Source: Deinococcus sp045062605 (GTDB lineage: Bacteria; Deinococcota; Deinococci; Deinococcales; Deinococcaceae). Taken from it: a DNA stretch of 64,000 nt. How positions within the stretch are numbered: the stretch's first letter is position 1; the number at the start of each line of letters is the position of its first letter. Location: assembly GCF_045062605.1 (NCBI RefSeq), contig NZ_JBJGDW010000005.1, forward strand, positions 1 through 64,000. The letters run 5' to 3'. The translations under genes were made by a program, and so were the position numbers. Of this stretch, positions 1 to 17,840 are shown in pieces. The notes beneath the pieces were generated by a model that made no database searches, was not told the DNA's origin, and worked only from the letters and a program-made list of their open reading frames with translations.

Positions 1-148
1 GTGCTGGCCCGGAAGATGCCCCAGAAGTCGGCAGCGGAGTGCTGAAGTTCAACGGAAGAATGAAAGTATTTGATCCTTTAATTCTACACTTTTTAATCGG
101 AGTTCGCATAACGCCTGCATATTGGCCGAAGCGTGGGGTCATATGCAC

Positions 149-186
149 GGTGGGGAGGAAGACAGATCTGTCGCTTCCTCCCCACC
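149..186 (-). terminator. Strong hairpin just downstream of gltD
   Basis: A perfect 13-bp inverted repeat (arms 149-161 and 174-186, GGTGGGGAGGAAG type) encloses a 12-nt loop that is itself nearly palindromic. It begins 17 nt past the gltD stop codon. No U-run follows on the minus strand, so it may stabilise the 3' end of the gltBD mRNA rather than terminate it alone. Bases 1-148 are partly AT-rich and show no gene I can support. Confidence 0.45.
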
Positions 187-202
187 CATTGCGTCGTTCC
201 CT

Positions 203-1669
203 TTATCTCGGCAAAACGCTCGTGCCCATTAGGTACTGGTCCATCGCCCGCGCCGCCTGCCGCCCCTCGCGGATGGCCCAGACCACCAGGCTCTGCCCGC
301 GCCGCATGTCGCCCGCAGCAAACACGCCGGGGAGGTTGGTGACATAGCCTTCCTCCTCCTCAGTTCCGGCCATCGCGTTACCGCGCGTGTCCTTGTGGAT
401 GCCAAAGGCGTCGATCACGCTGCCCACCGGGCTGACGAAGCCCATCGCCAGCAGCACCAGCTCCGCCGGATGGATTTCCTCGCTGCCCTCGATTTCCTTG
501 AGGTGACCGTCCACCAGTTCGATGCGGACGGTTTTGACCCCGGTGAGCTTGCCGCCCTGACCCACAAATTCCTTGGTGGCAATCGCAAATTCGCGCGTGA
601 CGCCTTCCTCATGGCTGGAGCTGGTGCGGAGCTTGAGGGGCCAGTACGGCCAGACCAGCGGCTTGTTCTCGTGTTCGGGGGGCTGGGGCATCACCTCGAA
701 CTGGGTCACGCCCGCCGCACCGTGGCGGTTGCTGGTGCCGACGCAATCGCTGCCCGTATCGCCGCCGCCGATCACGACGACGTGCTTGCCCCCCGCGCGC
801 AGTTGCTTCTTGAGTTTGTCGCCCGCATTGACGCGGTTCTGGCCCGGCAGGAATTCCATCGCAAAATGCACGCCGTCCAGCTCGCGCCCCGGCACCGGCA
901 GATCGCGGGGCTGTTCCGCGCCGCCCGACAGCAGCACGGCATCGAATTCGGCGCGCAGCTCGTCGGGGGTTACGGTGGACCTGGCGAGGTTGGTCACGGT
1001 GCTTTTCTTATCCCACGCACCCACCAGCACGCCCGTTTTGAAGGTCACGCCCTCGACCTCCATCTGCTCGACGCGGCGGTCAATGTGGTGCTTTTCCATC
1101 TTGAAATCGGGGATGCCGTAGCGCAGCAGGCCGCCCACGCGGTCATTCTTCTCAAACACCGTCACGGCATGTCCGGCGCGGGCGAGTTGCTGCGCCGCTG
1201 CCAACCCCGCCGGACCGCTGCCGATCACGGCCACCGTCTTGCCGGTCTTTACCTGCGGCGGTTGCGGCCTGACCCACCCTTCCTGCCACGCGCGCTCGAT
1301 GATCGCCAGTTCGATGGACTTGATGCCCACCGGATCGTCGCTGATGTTCAGCGTGCAGGCGGCCTCGCACGGCGCGGGGCAGATGCGGCCCGTGAACTCC
1401 GGGAAATTATTGGTGCTGTGCAGCGTTTCGATGGCCGAGAGCCAGTCGTTTTCGTACACCAGGTTGTTGAAATCGGGAATGATGTTATTGACCGGGCAGC
1501 CGTTGTTGCAGAATGGAATGCCGCAGTCCATACAGCGCACCGCCTGTTTCTGGGCAGAGTCGCCCGCCAGCGGCAGCACGAATTCAGCGTAATTCTTGAG
1601 ACGGGCATCGACAGGTTGATACTTCTCTTTGACGCGGGGCTGTTCGAGAAAGCCGGTGATTTTACTCAT
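203..1669 (-). CDS. gltD: Glutamate synthase (NADPH) small subunit
   Basis: Beta subunit of bacterial glutamate synthase. It passes electrons from NADPH through FAD and Fe-S clusters to the large subunit, which makes glutamate from 2-oxoglutarate and glutamine in the cytoplasm. The 488-residue length is normal. The N-terminal cysteine clusters are visible (Cys46, 49, 54, 58 in CMDCGIPFCNNGC, then CPAPCEAAC), followed by a dinucleotide fold at GSGPAGLAAA and a second one at VVVIGGGDTGSDC. A GGAGGG sequence precedes the ATG. The large-subunit gene lies upstream in the same direction, but 443 bp of repeat-containing DNA separates them, which is unusual for gltBD. Confidence 0.97.
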   Translation of the reverse strand: MSKITGFLEQPRVKEKYQPVDARLKNYAEFVLPLAGDSAQKQAVRCMDCGIPFCNNGCPVNNIIPDFNNLVYENDWLSAIETLHSTNNFPEFTGRICPAPCEAACTLNISDDPVGIKSIELAIIERAWQEGWVRPQPPQVKTGKTVAVIGSGPAGLAAAQQLARAGHAVTVFEKNDRVGGLLRYGIPDFKMEKHHIDRRVEQMEVEGVTFKTGVLVGAWDKKSTVTNLARSTVTPDELRAEFDAVLLSGGAEQPRDLPVPGRELDGVHFAMEFLPGQNRVNAGDKLKKQLRAGGKHVVVIGGGDTGSDCVGTSNRHGAAGVTQFEVMPQPPEHENKPLVWPYWPLKLRTSSSHEEGVTREFAIATKEFVGQGGKLTGVKTVRIELVDGHLKEIEGSEEIHPAELVLLAMGFVSPVGSVIDAFGIHKDTRGNAMAGTEEEEGYVTNLPGVFAAGDMRRGQSLVVWAIREGRQAARAMDQYLMGTSVLPR

Positions 1670-1766
1670 GGGGATGCCCTCCAGGCGGGGTGTGATGAGG
1701 TCTAGGGGTCAACAGCCGAAGGGTCTATGCGAGATGGATGTTTTTTCATTCAGGCCGCGCTGGGAA

Positions 1767-1822
1767 GGCGTTTGCGTTCCCCCCTCCCAGCCTCCCCCGC
1801 AAGGAGGAAGGAGCTAAAAGCC
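1767..1822. repeat. Short dispersed repeat, family B, copy 1
   Basis: A segment of about 56 bp beginning GGCGTTTGCG, with the core CCCAGCCTCCCCCGCA followed by a purine-rich GGAGG stretch and ending AAAGCC. It is closely related to 32899-32954. The C-rich and G-rich halves could fold into a hairpin. It lies between gltB and gltD next to a family A element. Confidence 0.6.
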
Positions 1823-1932
1823 ATTGTCCTCGGAACTTGTACGAAATTTGCGAGGCTTGTGCCGTTGACCCCTCTACCCTTGCGGGTGAGTCTTAGAGCC
1901 GCGAAGTGGGTGGGCGCTGCGAAGCAGCGGGG

Positions 1933-2072
1933 TGATACGGATTCCGATTGAATCGTTTGCAGAACGATGGAAATCCGAGAGGACGCGAGAATGAGAAGAA
2001 CGGGTTCTGGGCGTGGAGTTGGCAAACTGGCGCTTTCCCAGTTTGTAAGCGTTACAGACGGAATCCGTATGA
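1933..2072. repeat. MITE-like 140-bp element, family A, copy 1
   Basis: The element starts TGATACGGATTCCG and ends CGGAATCCGTATGA, giving 14-bp terminal inverted repeats with one mismatch. GGGG abuts both ends, consistent with a short target duplication. It has no coding capacity. A second full-length copy lies at 62068-62208 and a truncated one at 31587-31664; internal blocks such as ACGGGTT(C)(T/C)GGGC are shared. Small non-coding repeats are known from Deinococcus genomes; assignment to a named family would need a search. This copy separates gltB from gltD. Confidence 0.75.
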
Positions 2073-2112
2073 GGGGACCACCGGGCAAGCTCAGCCGCCC
2101 AAACCCATACCC

Positions 2113-6975
<4,863 letters not shown>

Positions 6976-7345
6976 AGGCACGCTCCCATCTATGGACGAT
7001 TGGCCTGCCCGGCATGGGCGAGGCTTTATGGAATCACCATACAGTGGGGCGCATTTTCATGCACAACGTTGTTTATAACGCGCCCAGCACACATTTGGCC
7101 TGTCGGGTGCCGGGGCGAGATCGACTGTGGCGGCCTCTCCGGCGCAATCGGAAATCCTGGGCAGTGGTGAGCGGTGATGAACTCGGTCCTGGTGGGCAGA
7201 TCAGTCTTGGTGGGCAAAGTTGCAGATGAGAGAAGGAGTGGTCTCGACACCATCTGTCTGCACCCATGCAAAGCTCTCCAGCGCCGTTGCCGGGGAGCCT
7301 GGAATCAGGAGAAGCCGCGCGGTCAGTCCAGCTCTCCCCCCAAAG
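6976..7345. other. Intergenic region upstream of gltB
   Basis: About 370 bp with no convincing gene. It carries a 10-bp palindrome ACAACGTTGT (7063-7072) in an AT-rich patch that also holds TTATAA on the minus strand, so it is a candidate control site for gltB. There is also a short imperfect tandem duplication (GGTCCTGGTGGGCA / AGTCTTGGTGGGCA, about 7188-7219). I could not pick a good -35/-10 pair. Confidence 0.4.
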
Positions 7346-8461
7346 TTACTTTGTTCCGGGTAAGGGCACCAACCAGATCACGGCGCGGGCGTCGCTGAGA
7401 CCCGTCAGCAGCACGCGGGGGGTGAAGTTGCCCGATTGCAGGCCCAGCGCCGTGTTGTAGCGGGTCAGGCCAGTGGCGGTCAGGGTGTACAGGTTGCCGT
7501 CGGGGGCCAGGGTAATGTCGCGCAGGTCAGTCACGGACGCCACGGTGGCGGCGGTCCGGCTGGTGTTGCCGTCCCAGACCAGCAACGGCTGGGTATTCTG
7601 GTTGCTCAGGACAGTGCTGCGCCACGCGGCCAGCAGACTCTGGCTGCCGGCAGCGCCGCTCCACAGGCGGTCATAACGCCCTGCACCGAAGGCGGCCAGC
7701 GCGAAGCCGTCTGGAATGCCCGTGTCAGACAGCTTCTGTACCCCGCTATCCGTGGCGGCCAGAAGACCGGCGTTGTAGGCCACCAGATCGCGGATGGCGG
7801 GCGTGGGGACCGGATCGCTGACCACAGCCACCGTGTCGCCCACGTTCTGGAGCGCGGCGCGCAGAACCTCGCTGCCGCCGCCCAGGCGCGGGCGGGCCAC
7901 CACGCCCACGTCCCCGCTCACGGCCAGCCGCACGGGCGGAACATCGGTCCCCGGTGCGGGCGGCAGAAAGGTGGGCAGCGGCGCGGTCCAGATCAGGGTG
8001 CCAGCCGCGCTGTACAGCGCCAGTTGCTGCGGCCCGTTATCGCACTGGCTCAGGGTCAGCAGGCGGTCCCGCGCGGCGCTGCTGGCCGTCTGGATCAGAC
8101 AGACGGGTGTGAACGGCAGTGTGGCGAAGGACTGGGGATCGGCCAGATCGCCGCTCCGGCTCTCGATCCCGGTTTTCAGCGTCAGGGCCAGCCGTTGACC
8201 GCTGGGTAGCGAGGTGATAGTCACGCCGTCGGGCACGGGCACGGGCTGGTCGGCGTTGACGGGTGCGGAGCTGCTGTCGGCGTTGGGCGTCACCGTCCGC
8301 AACGTCGCGCCGCCGTCTGTGAGCAGGGCCACGCGCAGGGCCACCTGCGGCTCCTCGGTGCCGGTGCAGGCCACCAGCAGGGCGGGGGTCAGGAACAGGG
8401 CGGTCAGGCGGGCCAGTGGTCCGGACAGTGATTCAGTCGAAGATTTGGTCGGGAATTTCAT
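7346..8461 (-). CDS. Lipoprotein, beta-propeller-like
   Basis: A 371-residue exported protein with an N-terminal hydrophobic segment and a lipobox ending LLVAC, so it is probably lipid-anchored. The remainder consists of short beta-rich segments with repeated elements such as LWSGAAGSQSLLAAW and APDGNLYTLTATGLTRY, reminiscent of NHL/PQQ-type propeller blades. I cannot name the family. AGAGGT precedes the ATG. It is the third gene of a minus-strand run after the SpoIID-domain gene and the LptD-like gene (132-bp gap), which suggests an envelope role by association only. Confidence 0.7.
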   Translation of the reverse strand: MKFPTKSSTESLSGPLARLTALFLTPALLVACTGTEEPQVALRVALLTDGGATLRTVTPNADSSSAPVNADQPVPVPDGVTITSLPSGQRLALTLKTGIESRSGDLADPQSFATLPFTPVCLIQTASSAARDRLLTLSQCDNGPQQLALYSAAGTLIWTAPLPTFLPPAPGTDVPPVRLAVSGDVGVVARPRLGGGSEVLRAALQNVGDTVAVVSDPVPTPAIRDLVAYNAGLLAATDSGVQKLSDTGIPDGFALAAFGAGRYDRLWSGAAGSQSLLAAWRSTVLSNQNTQPLLVWDGNTSRTAATVASVTDLRDITLAPDGNLYTLTATGLTRYNTALGLQSGNFTPRVLLTGLSDARAVIWLVPLPGTK

Positions 8462-8594
8462 GGATTGGACCTCTGATTTGGAGGAGCGCCGCGCTGACAG
8501 GCGAGGCGAAGAGCAAGAGGCTGGATCAGGCCAACTGGTTCAGAGGATTCTTCTCTTCCTGTCCTCCCAGTCCTTGTCTTCCGGACTGAGCGGA

Positions 8595-11453
<2,859 letters not shown>

Positions 11454-11467
11454 CCGGCTCCCGAAGC

Positions 11468-13225
<1,758 letters not shown>

Positions 13226-13325
13226 CGTTGAGGCCGAGTATAAACACCCTGTATGTGCGCCCCTGCCAGGACGGTGTGAGAAGCCTCCAGTTGAGGGGCG
13301 CGCGGCGCGCGGCATCATGGCGGGT

Positions 13326-14549
13326 ATGAACACCGTTTCACCCTCTTCCGCCCCGGCCTCTGCCCCAGGTCAGGCTGCTCCGGGTCAGGCCGCCCCCGGT
13401 CAGGTCTGGGCGCACGTCGGTCAACCCTTCGCGCCCCGCCCCTACGACGTGGTGGTGCTGGGCGCGGGCCGCATGGGATCGACCTTCGCCTTTTACCTGC
13501 GGGGGCTGGCTCCCCACCTCTCTCTGTTGCTGCTTGAGGAAGGTGGCCTGCCCAACGAGGACGGCGCAACCCTGCTGGCCCCCGGCGTGTGGACCGCGCG
13601 GGGCGTGCCGGAGAACCGCAGAGCCGAGGCCGACTGGACCCGTGAGCAACTGGAAACGGCGTTTGGCGACATCAGTTTTCAGCCCCGCCCGCTGATCGAA
13701 CTGTTCGCGCAGGAAGGGCCAGAGCGGACGCCCGCTGCCGAAGCGCTGGCCCCCCACCCGGACGCGCTGGCAATGGTGGACGTGACTGCCCTGCCCTTCG
13801 CGCATACCGACGCCGGAGCCGCCACCTACCGCCCCGGCGCACTGGCCCTGGCCGCCGCGCAAACTGCCGTGAAGTCGGGTGCAGACCTGATGCTCAATGC
13901 CCGCGCCCACGCCGTATCCGCAGGTGAGGTTGTCATCGAACGCCTGAGTGTGACCAACACCCATCAGATCGTCGTTCACGAAACCCACCGTCTGCGCGCT
14001 GGAACGCTGGTGCTGGCGCTGGGCGCGGACGGTCCGCACGCGGCGGAACACGATCTGGGCGTCCACACCACCCACGCCCGTGCCTACCGCCAGACGCCAC
14101 GCCTGAATGTCCCCAGCACCGACGCCACGCCCACCCTGCGCGCTGCCGGCCTGACCCTGCGCCCGCAGAACGGCGGCTTCACCCTGATTCCGGCGGTCCA
14201 CCACCGCGATCCGCACGGTTACGTGCCCACGGGCGGTCACCTGACTGGTGTGCCCACCGGCCTGCGCCGCGAGACGTTGGAGGATCTGGTGGCGCTGATG
14301 GACGCCCTGCCGCCCCTGGGAACGGAGGCGCTGGGTCTGGGCCGCAGCATCAGCGACATTCCCGGCGCGTGGCTGGCCTTGCCAGGCGGACGGGCGGACG
14401 GATTGCCCCTGCACCAGACACTGACGGACGGCGTTCACCTGCTGCTGGGCGGCCCGCACGCCGACACGCTGGGGCTGGCGGTGGCCCACGATCTGGCGGC
14501 GGCGGTGGCCGGGGTGGAGGAGAGGCCATGGGAGAATGCGCCGGTTTGA
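13326..14549 (+). CDS. FAD-dependent oxidoreductase (DAO family)
   Basis: A 407-residue DAO-type flavoprotein. A Rossmann FAD motif is seen at VVVLGAGRMGSTFAFYLRG, just after a Pro/Ala/Gly-rich tail of about 35 residues with repeated PGQAA. A second FAD-contact segment is LVLALGADGPH, and a C-terminal GGPHADTLGLAVAHDLAAAV fits the family. The substrate cannot be read from the sequence; relatives oxidise amino or N-methyl groups. ATG 13317 is a possible alternative start. It is divergent from the SpoIID-domain gene. Confidence 0.8.
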   Translation: MNTVSPSSAPASAPGQAAPGQAAPGQVWAHVGQPFAPRPYDVVVLGAGRMGSTFAFYLRGLAPHLSLLLLEEGGLPNEDGATLLAPGVWTARGVPENRRAEADWTREQLETAFGDISFQPRPLIELFAQEGPERTPAAEALAPHPDALAMVDVTALPFAHTDAGAATYRPGALALAAAQTAVKSGADLMLNARAHAVSAGEVVIERLSVTNTHQIVVHETHRLRAGTLVLALGADGPHAAEHDLGVHTTHARAYRQTPRLNVPSTDATPTLRAAGLTLRPQNGGFTLIPAVHHRDPHGYVPTGGHLTGVPTGLRRETLEDLVALMDALPPLGTEALGLGRSISDIPGAWLALPGGRADGLPLHQTLTDGVHLLLGGPHADTLGLAVAHDLAAAVAGVEERPWENAPV

Positions 14550-14665
14550 CATCTCTTCATCCTGGCCAGACTGTGCCTGTGGGTCTAACTCCCCGTTAAC
14601 ATACGGGGCTAAACTGCGTGCTAAGACGCCGCTCCGCACCCACGCGCCCCACAAGGAGACTTCCC

Positions 14666-15025
14666 ATGCCCAACATCGGCCCCGCAGAACTGATCGTCAT
14701 TTTACTGGTTGCCCTGGTGGTCTTTGGCCCCCGCAAACTCCCTGAGCTGGGCAAGAGCCTGGGCGCGGGCCTGCGCGAGTTCCGCAAGAGTACCCAGAGC
14801 CTCAAGGACGAGCTGGATGTCGGCCTGAACGACAAGGGCGCGCAGGCCGCCCCGATTCAGACCATCCATGCTTCGGTTCCGGCCCAGGCTGTATCGGCGC
14901 AGCCCGTGACGCCGCAAGCCCAGGCTGCCGCCCCCGCCGCCGATGTTGTGGCCGAACCCGTGACCGCTGTACCTGTGCCGGAAGCGGTCAACCTGGACAA
15001 AGAGAAGGAAACCGTTCAGGGCTGA
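14666..15025 (+). CDS. tatA: Sec-independent translocase subunit TatA
   Basis: A 119-residue TatA/E-type protein. A short periplasmic start (MPNIGPAEL) leads into one membrane helix (IVILLVALVVFGP), the FGPRKLPELGKSLG hinge, an amphipathic helix (GAGLREFRKSTQSLKDEL) and an Ala/Pro/Val-rich acidic tail. TatA forms the pore-like assembly that exports folded twin-arginine proteins. AAGGAG lies 7 nt before ATG 14666. No tatC is next to it, so partners must be elsewhere. A terminator follows at 15047. Confidence 0.96.
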   Translation: MPNIGPAELIVILLVALVVFGPRKLPELGKSLGAGLREFRKSTQSLKDELDVGLNDKGAQAAPIQTIHASVPAQAVSAQPVTPQAQAAAPAADVVAEPVTAVPVPEAVNLDKEKETVQG

Positions 15026-15046
15026 GCCTGCCCCCCTCCAGAATTC

Positions 15047-15071
15047 GCCGTCCCCAGGGGCGGCTTTTTTT
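15047..15071 (+). terminator. Intrinsic terminator of tatA
   Basis: The GC-rich hairpin GCCGTCCCC-A-GGGGCGGC is followed directly by seven T residues (15065-15071), 21 nt after the tatA stop codon. Confidence 0.85.
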
Positions 15072-15090
15072 GCTGGGCCTCCGGTCATTT

Positions 15091-15100
15091 CTGCTACGCT
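15091..15100 (+). promoter_or_regulatory. Extended -10 box of the comM transcript
   Basis: CTGCTACGCT contains TGnTAnnnT, an extended -10 element. It lies 7 nt before the GTG of a short leader frame, so the transcript probably begins at or next to that GTG. The same TACGCT box precedes mutL, lpdA and the S4 gene in this window. Confidence 0.6.
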
Positions 15101-15107
15101 GACCGCC

Positions 15108-15143
15108 GTGTTCTTTCCCCTGTCTCTCATCGGTCAGCCCTGA
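15108..15143 (+). CDS. Possible 11-residue leader peptide, coupled to comM
   Basis: The frame GTG TTC TTT CCC to TGA encodes MFFPLSLIGQP. Its TGA overlaps the ATG of comM (TGATG, 15141-15145). The GTG sits where a leaderless mRNA from the 15091-15100 box would start, and comM has no visible ribosome-binding site. Ribosomes could therefore load on this mini-frame and reinitiate at comM. Peptide function and real translation are unproven. Confidence 0.45.
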   Translation: MFFPLSLIGQP

Positions 15144-16642
15144 TGCTGGCCCGCGCCCGCAGCGTGGCATTGATCGGTGTGGACGCCGTCGCCGTGGAAG
15201 TCGAGGTGGACGTCTCGCCGGGTCTGCCTGCGTTCACGGTGGTCGGCTTGCCCGATCAGGCGGTCAGCGAGGCGCGTGAGCGGGTGCGGGCGGCGATTCG
15301 GAACGCGGGACTGCCCTTCCCGGCGGCGCGCATCACGGTCAACCTGGCCCCGGCGGACCTGCGAAAAGAGGGACCGCTGTATGACCTCCCCATCGCGCTG
15401 GGCGTGCTGGCGGCCCAGGATCTGCTGCCCGCGCGGGCGCTGGACGGCCTGCTCTGTGCGGGAGAACTGGCGCTGGACGGCAGCCTGCGGTCCATCGCCG
15501 GGGCGGTCAATCTGGCGCTGTTGGCCTCCTCGCTGAAGCTGCCTGCCCTGCTGCCAGAAGGCAACGCGCGAGAGGCGGCTCTCATCGACGGCCTGACCGT
15601 CTACGGCGCACGCACCCTGCTGGAGGCGGTGGCGCACCTGAGCGGACGCGCCGAACTCCCGGTCACGCCTGCCCCGGAGGCCGAAGACGACTCCGGCCTG
15701 CACCTCGATCTGGCCGACCTGAAGGGACAGGCGGCGGCGCGGCGGGCGCTGGAAGTGTCGCTGGCGGGCGGCCATAACCTGCTGCTTGTCGGTTCTCCGG
15801 GCAGTGGCAAGACCATGCTGGCCCGCCGCGCGCCGGGACTGCTGCCGCCGCTGACCCGTGCCGAGGCGTTGGAAGTCACGCGCATCCACTCGGCGGCGGG
15901 CGTCCTGAACTTGCGCGGCGGCCTGAGCTTGGGTGCGCCTTACCGTTCGCCGCATCACACCGTCTCGGACGCGGGATTGATCGGCGGAGGCAGCATTCCG
16001 CGCCCTGGCGAGGTCAGTCTGGCCCACCGGGGGATCTTATTTTTAGACGAGTTTCCCGAATTCAGCCGCAAGGCCCTGGAAACCCTGCGTCAGCCGCTGG
16101 AAGACGGCACAGTCACGATCAGCCGGGCGCGGGCCACGGTGGAGTATCCGGCGCGCTTTCAACTGATTGCCGCCATGAATCCATGCCCGTGCGGACATCT
16201 CGGTGACCCGGAGAAGGGCTGCACCTGCACCGCTTCCGAGCGGACACGCTATGCGGCCCGAATCAGCGGGCCGCTGCTGGACCGCCTGGATATCGTGTGC
16301 CGCGTGCCGAGATTGACGGTGGACGAGCTGACCCGCGCGCCAGAGCCGGAAGCATCTGCGCCAGTTCGTGCACGAATTACGGCTGCGCGCAGAACAATGG
16401 TGGAGCGTCAGGGCGTCCGCAACGCCGATCTGGCCGGCCAGGCGCTCAGAAAATACGTGCCACTGGCACCCGGACCAGAGTCATTTGTGCGCGCGGCGGC
16501 CCGGCAACTGGGCCTGACTGGGCGCGGCTTTGACCGCGTATTGCGCGTGGCCCGCACGGTCGCAGACCTGACAGGCGAACCGGATGTGCTGGAAACCCAT
16601 CTGGCCGAAGCGGTGACCTACCGCCCCCGCGAGCTGACCTGA
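15143..16642 (+). CDS. comM: ComM/YifB-family AAA+ ATPase
   Basis: A 499-residue member of the YifB/ComM family, often annotated magnesium-chelatase-like. In naturally transformable bacteria ComM is a hexameric branch-migration helicase that extends donor-DNA integration. The N-terminal Lon-protease-like domain (PAFTVVGLPDQAVSEARERV, DLPIALGVL) precedes the AAA+ core with Walker A GSPGSGKT, Walker B ILFLDEFPEF, and a Cys-rich CPCGHLGDPEKGCTC segment. The C-terminal helical domain includes RVLRVARTVADL. The length is typical. The start overlaps the stop of a leader frame. This fits the competence known for Deinococcus. Confidence 0.94.
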   Translation: MLARARSVALIGVDAVAVEVEVDVSPGLPAFTVVGLPDQAVSEARERVRAAIRNAGLPFPAARITVNLAPADLRKEGPLYDLPIALGVLAAQDLLPARALDGLLCAGELALDGSLRSIAGAVNLALLASSLKLPALLPEGNAREAALIDGLTVYGARTLLEAVAHLSGRAELPVTPAPEAEDDSGLHLDLADLKGQAAARRALEVSLAGGHNLLLVGSPGSGKTMLARRAPGLLPPLTRAEALEVTRIHSAAGVLNLRGGLSLGAPYRSPHHTVSDAGLIGGGSIPRPGEVSLAHRGILFLDEFPEFSRKALETLRQPLEDGTVTISRARATVEYPARFQLIAAMNPCPCGHLGDPEKGCTCTASERTRYAARISGPLLDRLDIVCRVPRLTVDELTRAPEPEASAPVRARITAARRTMVERQGVRNADLAGQALRKYVPLAPGPESFVRAAARQLGLTGRGFDRVLRVARTVADLTGEPDVLETHLAEAVTYRPRELT

Positions 16643-16805
16643 TGTCTTTTCAGACCTGTGCCGAAAGGCCAAAGCCGATCTCTCGCAGGCAAGTTGGAAC
16701 AGTCCGCCCTATCAGGCAGAGGTCACTTTCTCTGCTGGTCAGAACGCATTACCGTCACGGACAGACGTTCACGAGAACGCTGTTCCTGTTGAGGACGCCT
16801 GACCG

Positions 16806-16832
16806 CTCACTCGGGCATAAAAGTGAGTTTTT
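16806..16832 (+). terminator. Probable terminator downstream of comM
   Basis: Arms CTCACT (16806-16811) and AGTGAG (16822-16827) with a 10-nt loop are followed by five T residues. It lies 163 nt past the comM stop and just before the 3' end of a convergent gene. The stem is only 6 bp. Confidence 0.5.
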
Positions 16833-16851
16833 GCTTTCTACTTCAACTCTT

Positions 16852-17181
16852 TCAACTCTCGCTGGTGCCTCGGTTACGGTCCGGCATGGGTTGGTTGACG
16901 TCGTTTCCATCAGCCAGGTCAAATCGGTTCCGGTTCGCTCCGGTCGTGGGGTCCACTGGGCCGCTGCCATCCTCAATCAGGGCGTCGGGGTTGATCATGG
17001 CGGGCGTTGCGCCTGTGCCGCCGCCTCCACCGCCTACAACGGCTGGAACGAAATCGGCTTCATCTTGCATGTCACGTCTGGCCTCGCCCGGCACCGGGGA
17101 GTTGACACGGTTGCCTTCCTCACTCTCGACTTCCTCGACGCTCTTGCCCAGCGGTTTGTCGCCGTATCGGTTATCCGTCAT
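16852..17181 (-). CDS. Small disordered protein, tandem paralogue 1
   Basis: A predicted 109-residue hydrophilic, Gly/Asp/Asn-rich protein with no signal, membrane helix or known fold. The N-terminal third (RYGDKPLGKSVEEVESEEGN, then VNSPVPGE) is nearly the same as in the gene at 17302-17592, and both end TSES. The middle contains a run of six glycines. I chose ATG 17181 because it aligns with the paralogue's MTD start; a GTG at 17202 would add seven residues. Function unknown. The arrangement suggests a recent tandem duplication. Confidence 0.65.
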   Translation of the reverse strand: MTDNRYGDKPLGKSVEEVESEEGNRVNSPVPGEARRDMQDEADFVPAVVGGGGGGTGATPAMINPDALIEDGSGPVDPTTGANRNRFDLADGNDVNQPMPDRNRGTSES

Positions 17182-17301
17182 GCCCGCAGTCTGGTTGACC
17201 ACGGCAGGGTCCGGGTGAAGCGAACCTGCATCTTTTCTTATGCTGATTTTGCTGCTGCCGGTCTTGCTGCTGCTGGTTTGCCTGCTGTCCCGTGGTCCTG
17301 C

Positions 17302-17592
17302 TCAGCTCTCACTGGTTTCACTGCTCTGCCCGGCGTCGGGGCCAGCCTGAGCGCGGTCACGGCGTTCTTCCGCCATCACACTGTCGGTCAGGAGGGTGTC
17401 GGGCGCAACCACGCCGGGATTGGTGCTGGTGTTGCTGTTGGAAATGGCGGGAATCACGGCCACCGCTTCCTCGTCGTGGCGGATCTGCTCACCCGGCACC
17501 GGGGAGTTGACGCAGTTGCCCTCCTCGCCCTTGATTTCCTCGACGCTTTTGCCCAGGGGTTTGCTGCCGTAGCGGTCCGGGGAATCGGTCAT
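17302..17592 (-). CDS. Small disordered protein, tandem paralogue 2
   Basis: A 96-residue acidic, hydrophilic protein sharing its N-terminal block (DRYGSKPLGKSVEEIKGEEG, then VNSPVPGE) and its C-terminal TSES with the gene downstream at 16852-17181. The central part has diverged fully. Conservation of one end only suggests that block is the functional motif, perhaps a binding peptide. No family recognised. It has the same orientation as its paralogue, 120 bp apart. The 248 bp on its other side, up to the next plus-strand gene, hold no further gene I can support. Confidence 0.65.
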   Translation of the reverse strand: MTDSPDRYGSKPLGKSVEEIKGEEGNCVNSPVPGEQIRHDEEAVAVIPAISNSNTSTNPGVVAPDTLLTDSVMAEERRDRAQAGPDAGQSSETSES

Positions 17593-17840
17593 GTGGTCAG
17601 TGTGTTGGCCGGGCCAGCGCAGCGGGTGAGGTGAGAGGTGGCCTGTTCTTCATCTGTCCCAGTTCCTCAACCGCCCCTGATTTCGCAGATACTCCGCTGC
17701 CCTGCTGGCTGGGGTGTCGGTGGTAGACGGCCCACGGCAGGCACGCCGAGTCGGTATGCTGAGCGTCAAGTACACAGCCGAGAACCTGCAAGACAGGGCG
17801 GTTCAGCCCGGACCCACCGCCCCACCCCCGAGGAGAGAAC

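Noticed and set aside
1..45. Possible tail of an upstream plus-strand gene (VLARKMPQKSAAEC then stop)
   Set aside because: Only 14 codons are visible and all three plus frames stay open here, so no frame can be chosen.
7174..7460. Short plus-strand open frames upstream of gltB
   Set aside because: No ribosome-binding site, no domain, and the later part is antisense to the lipoprotein gene.
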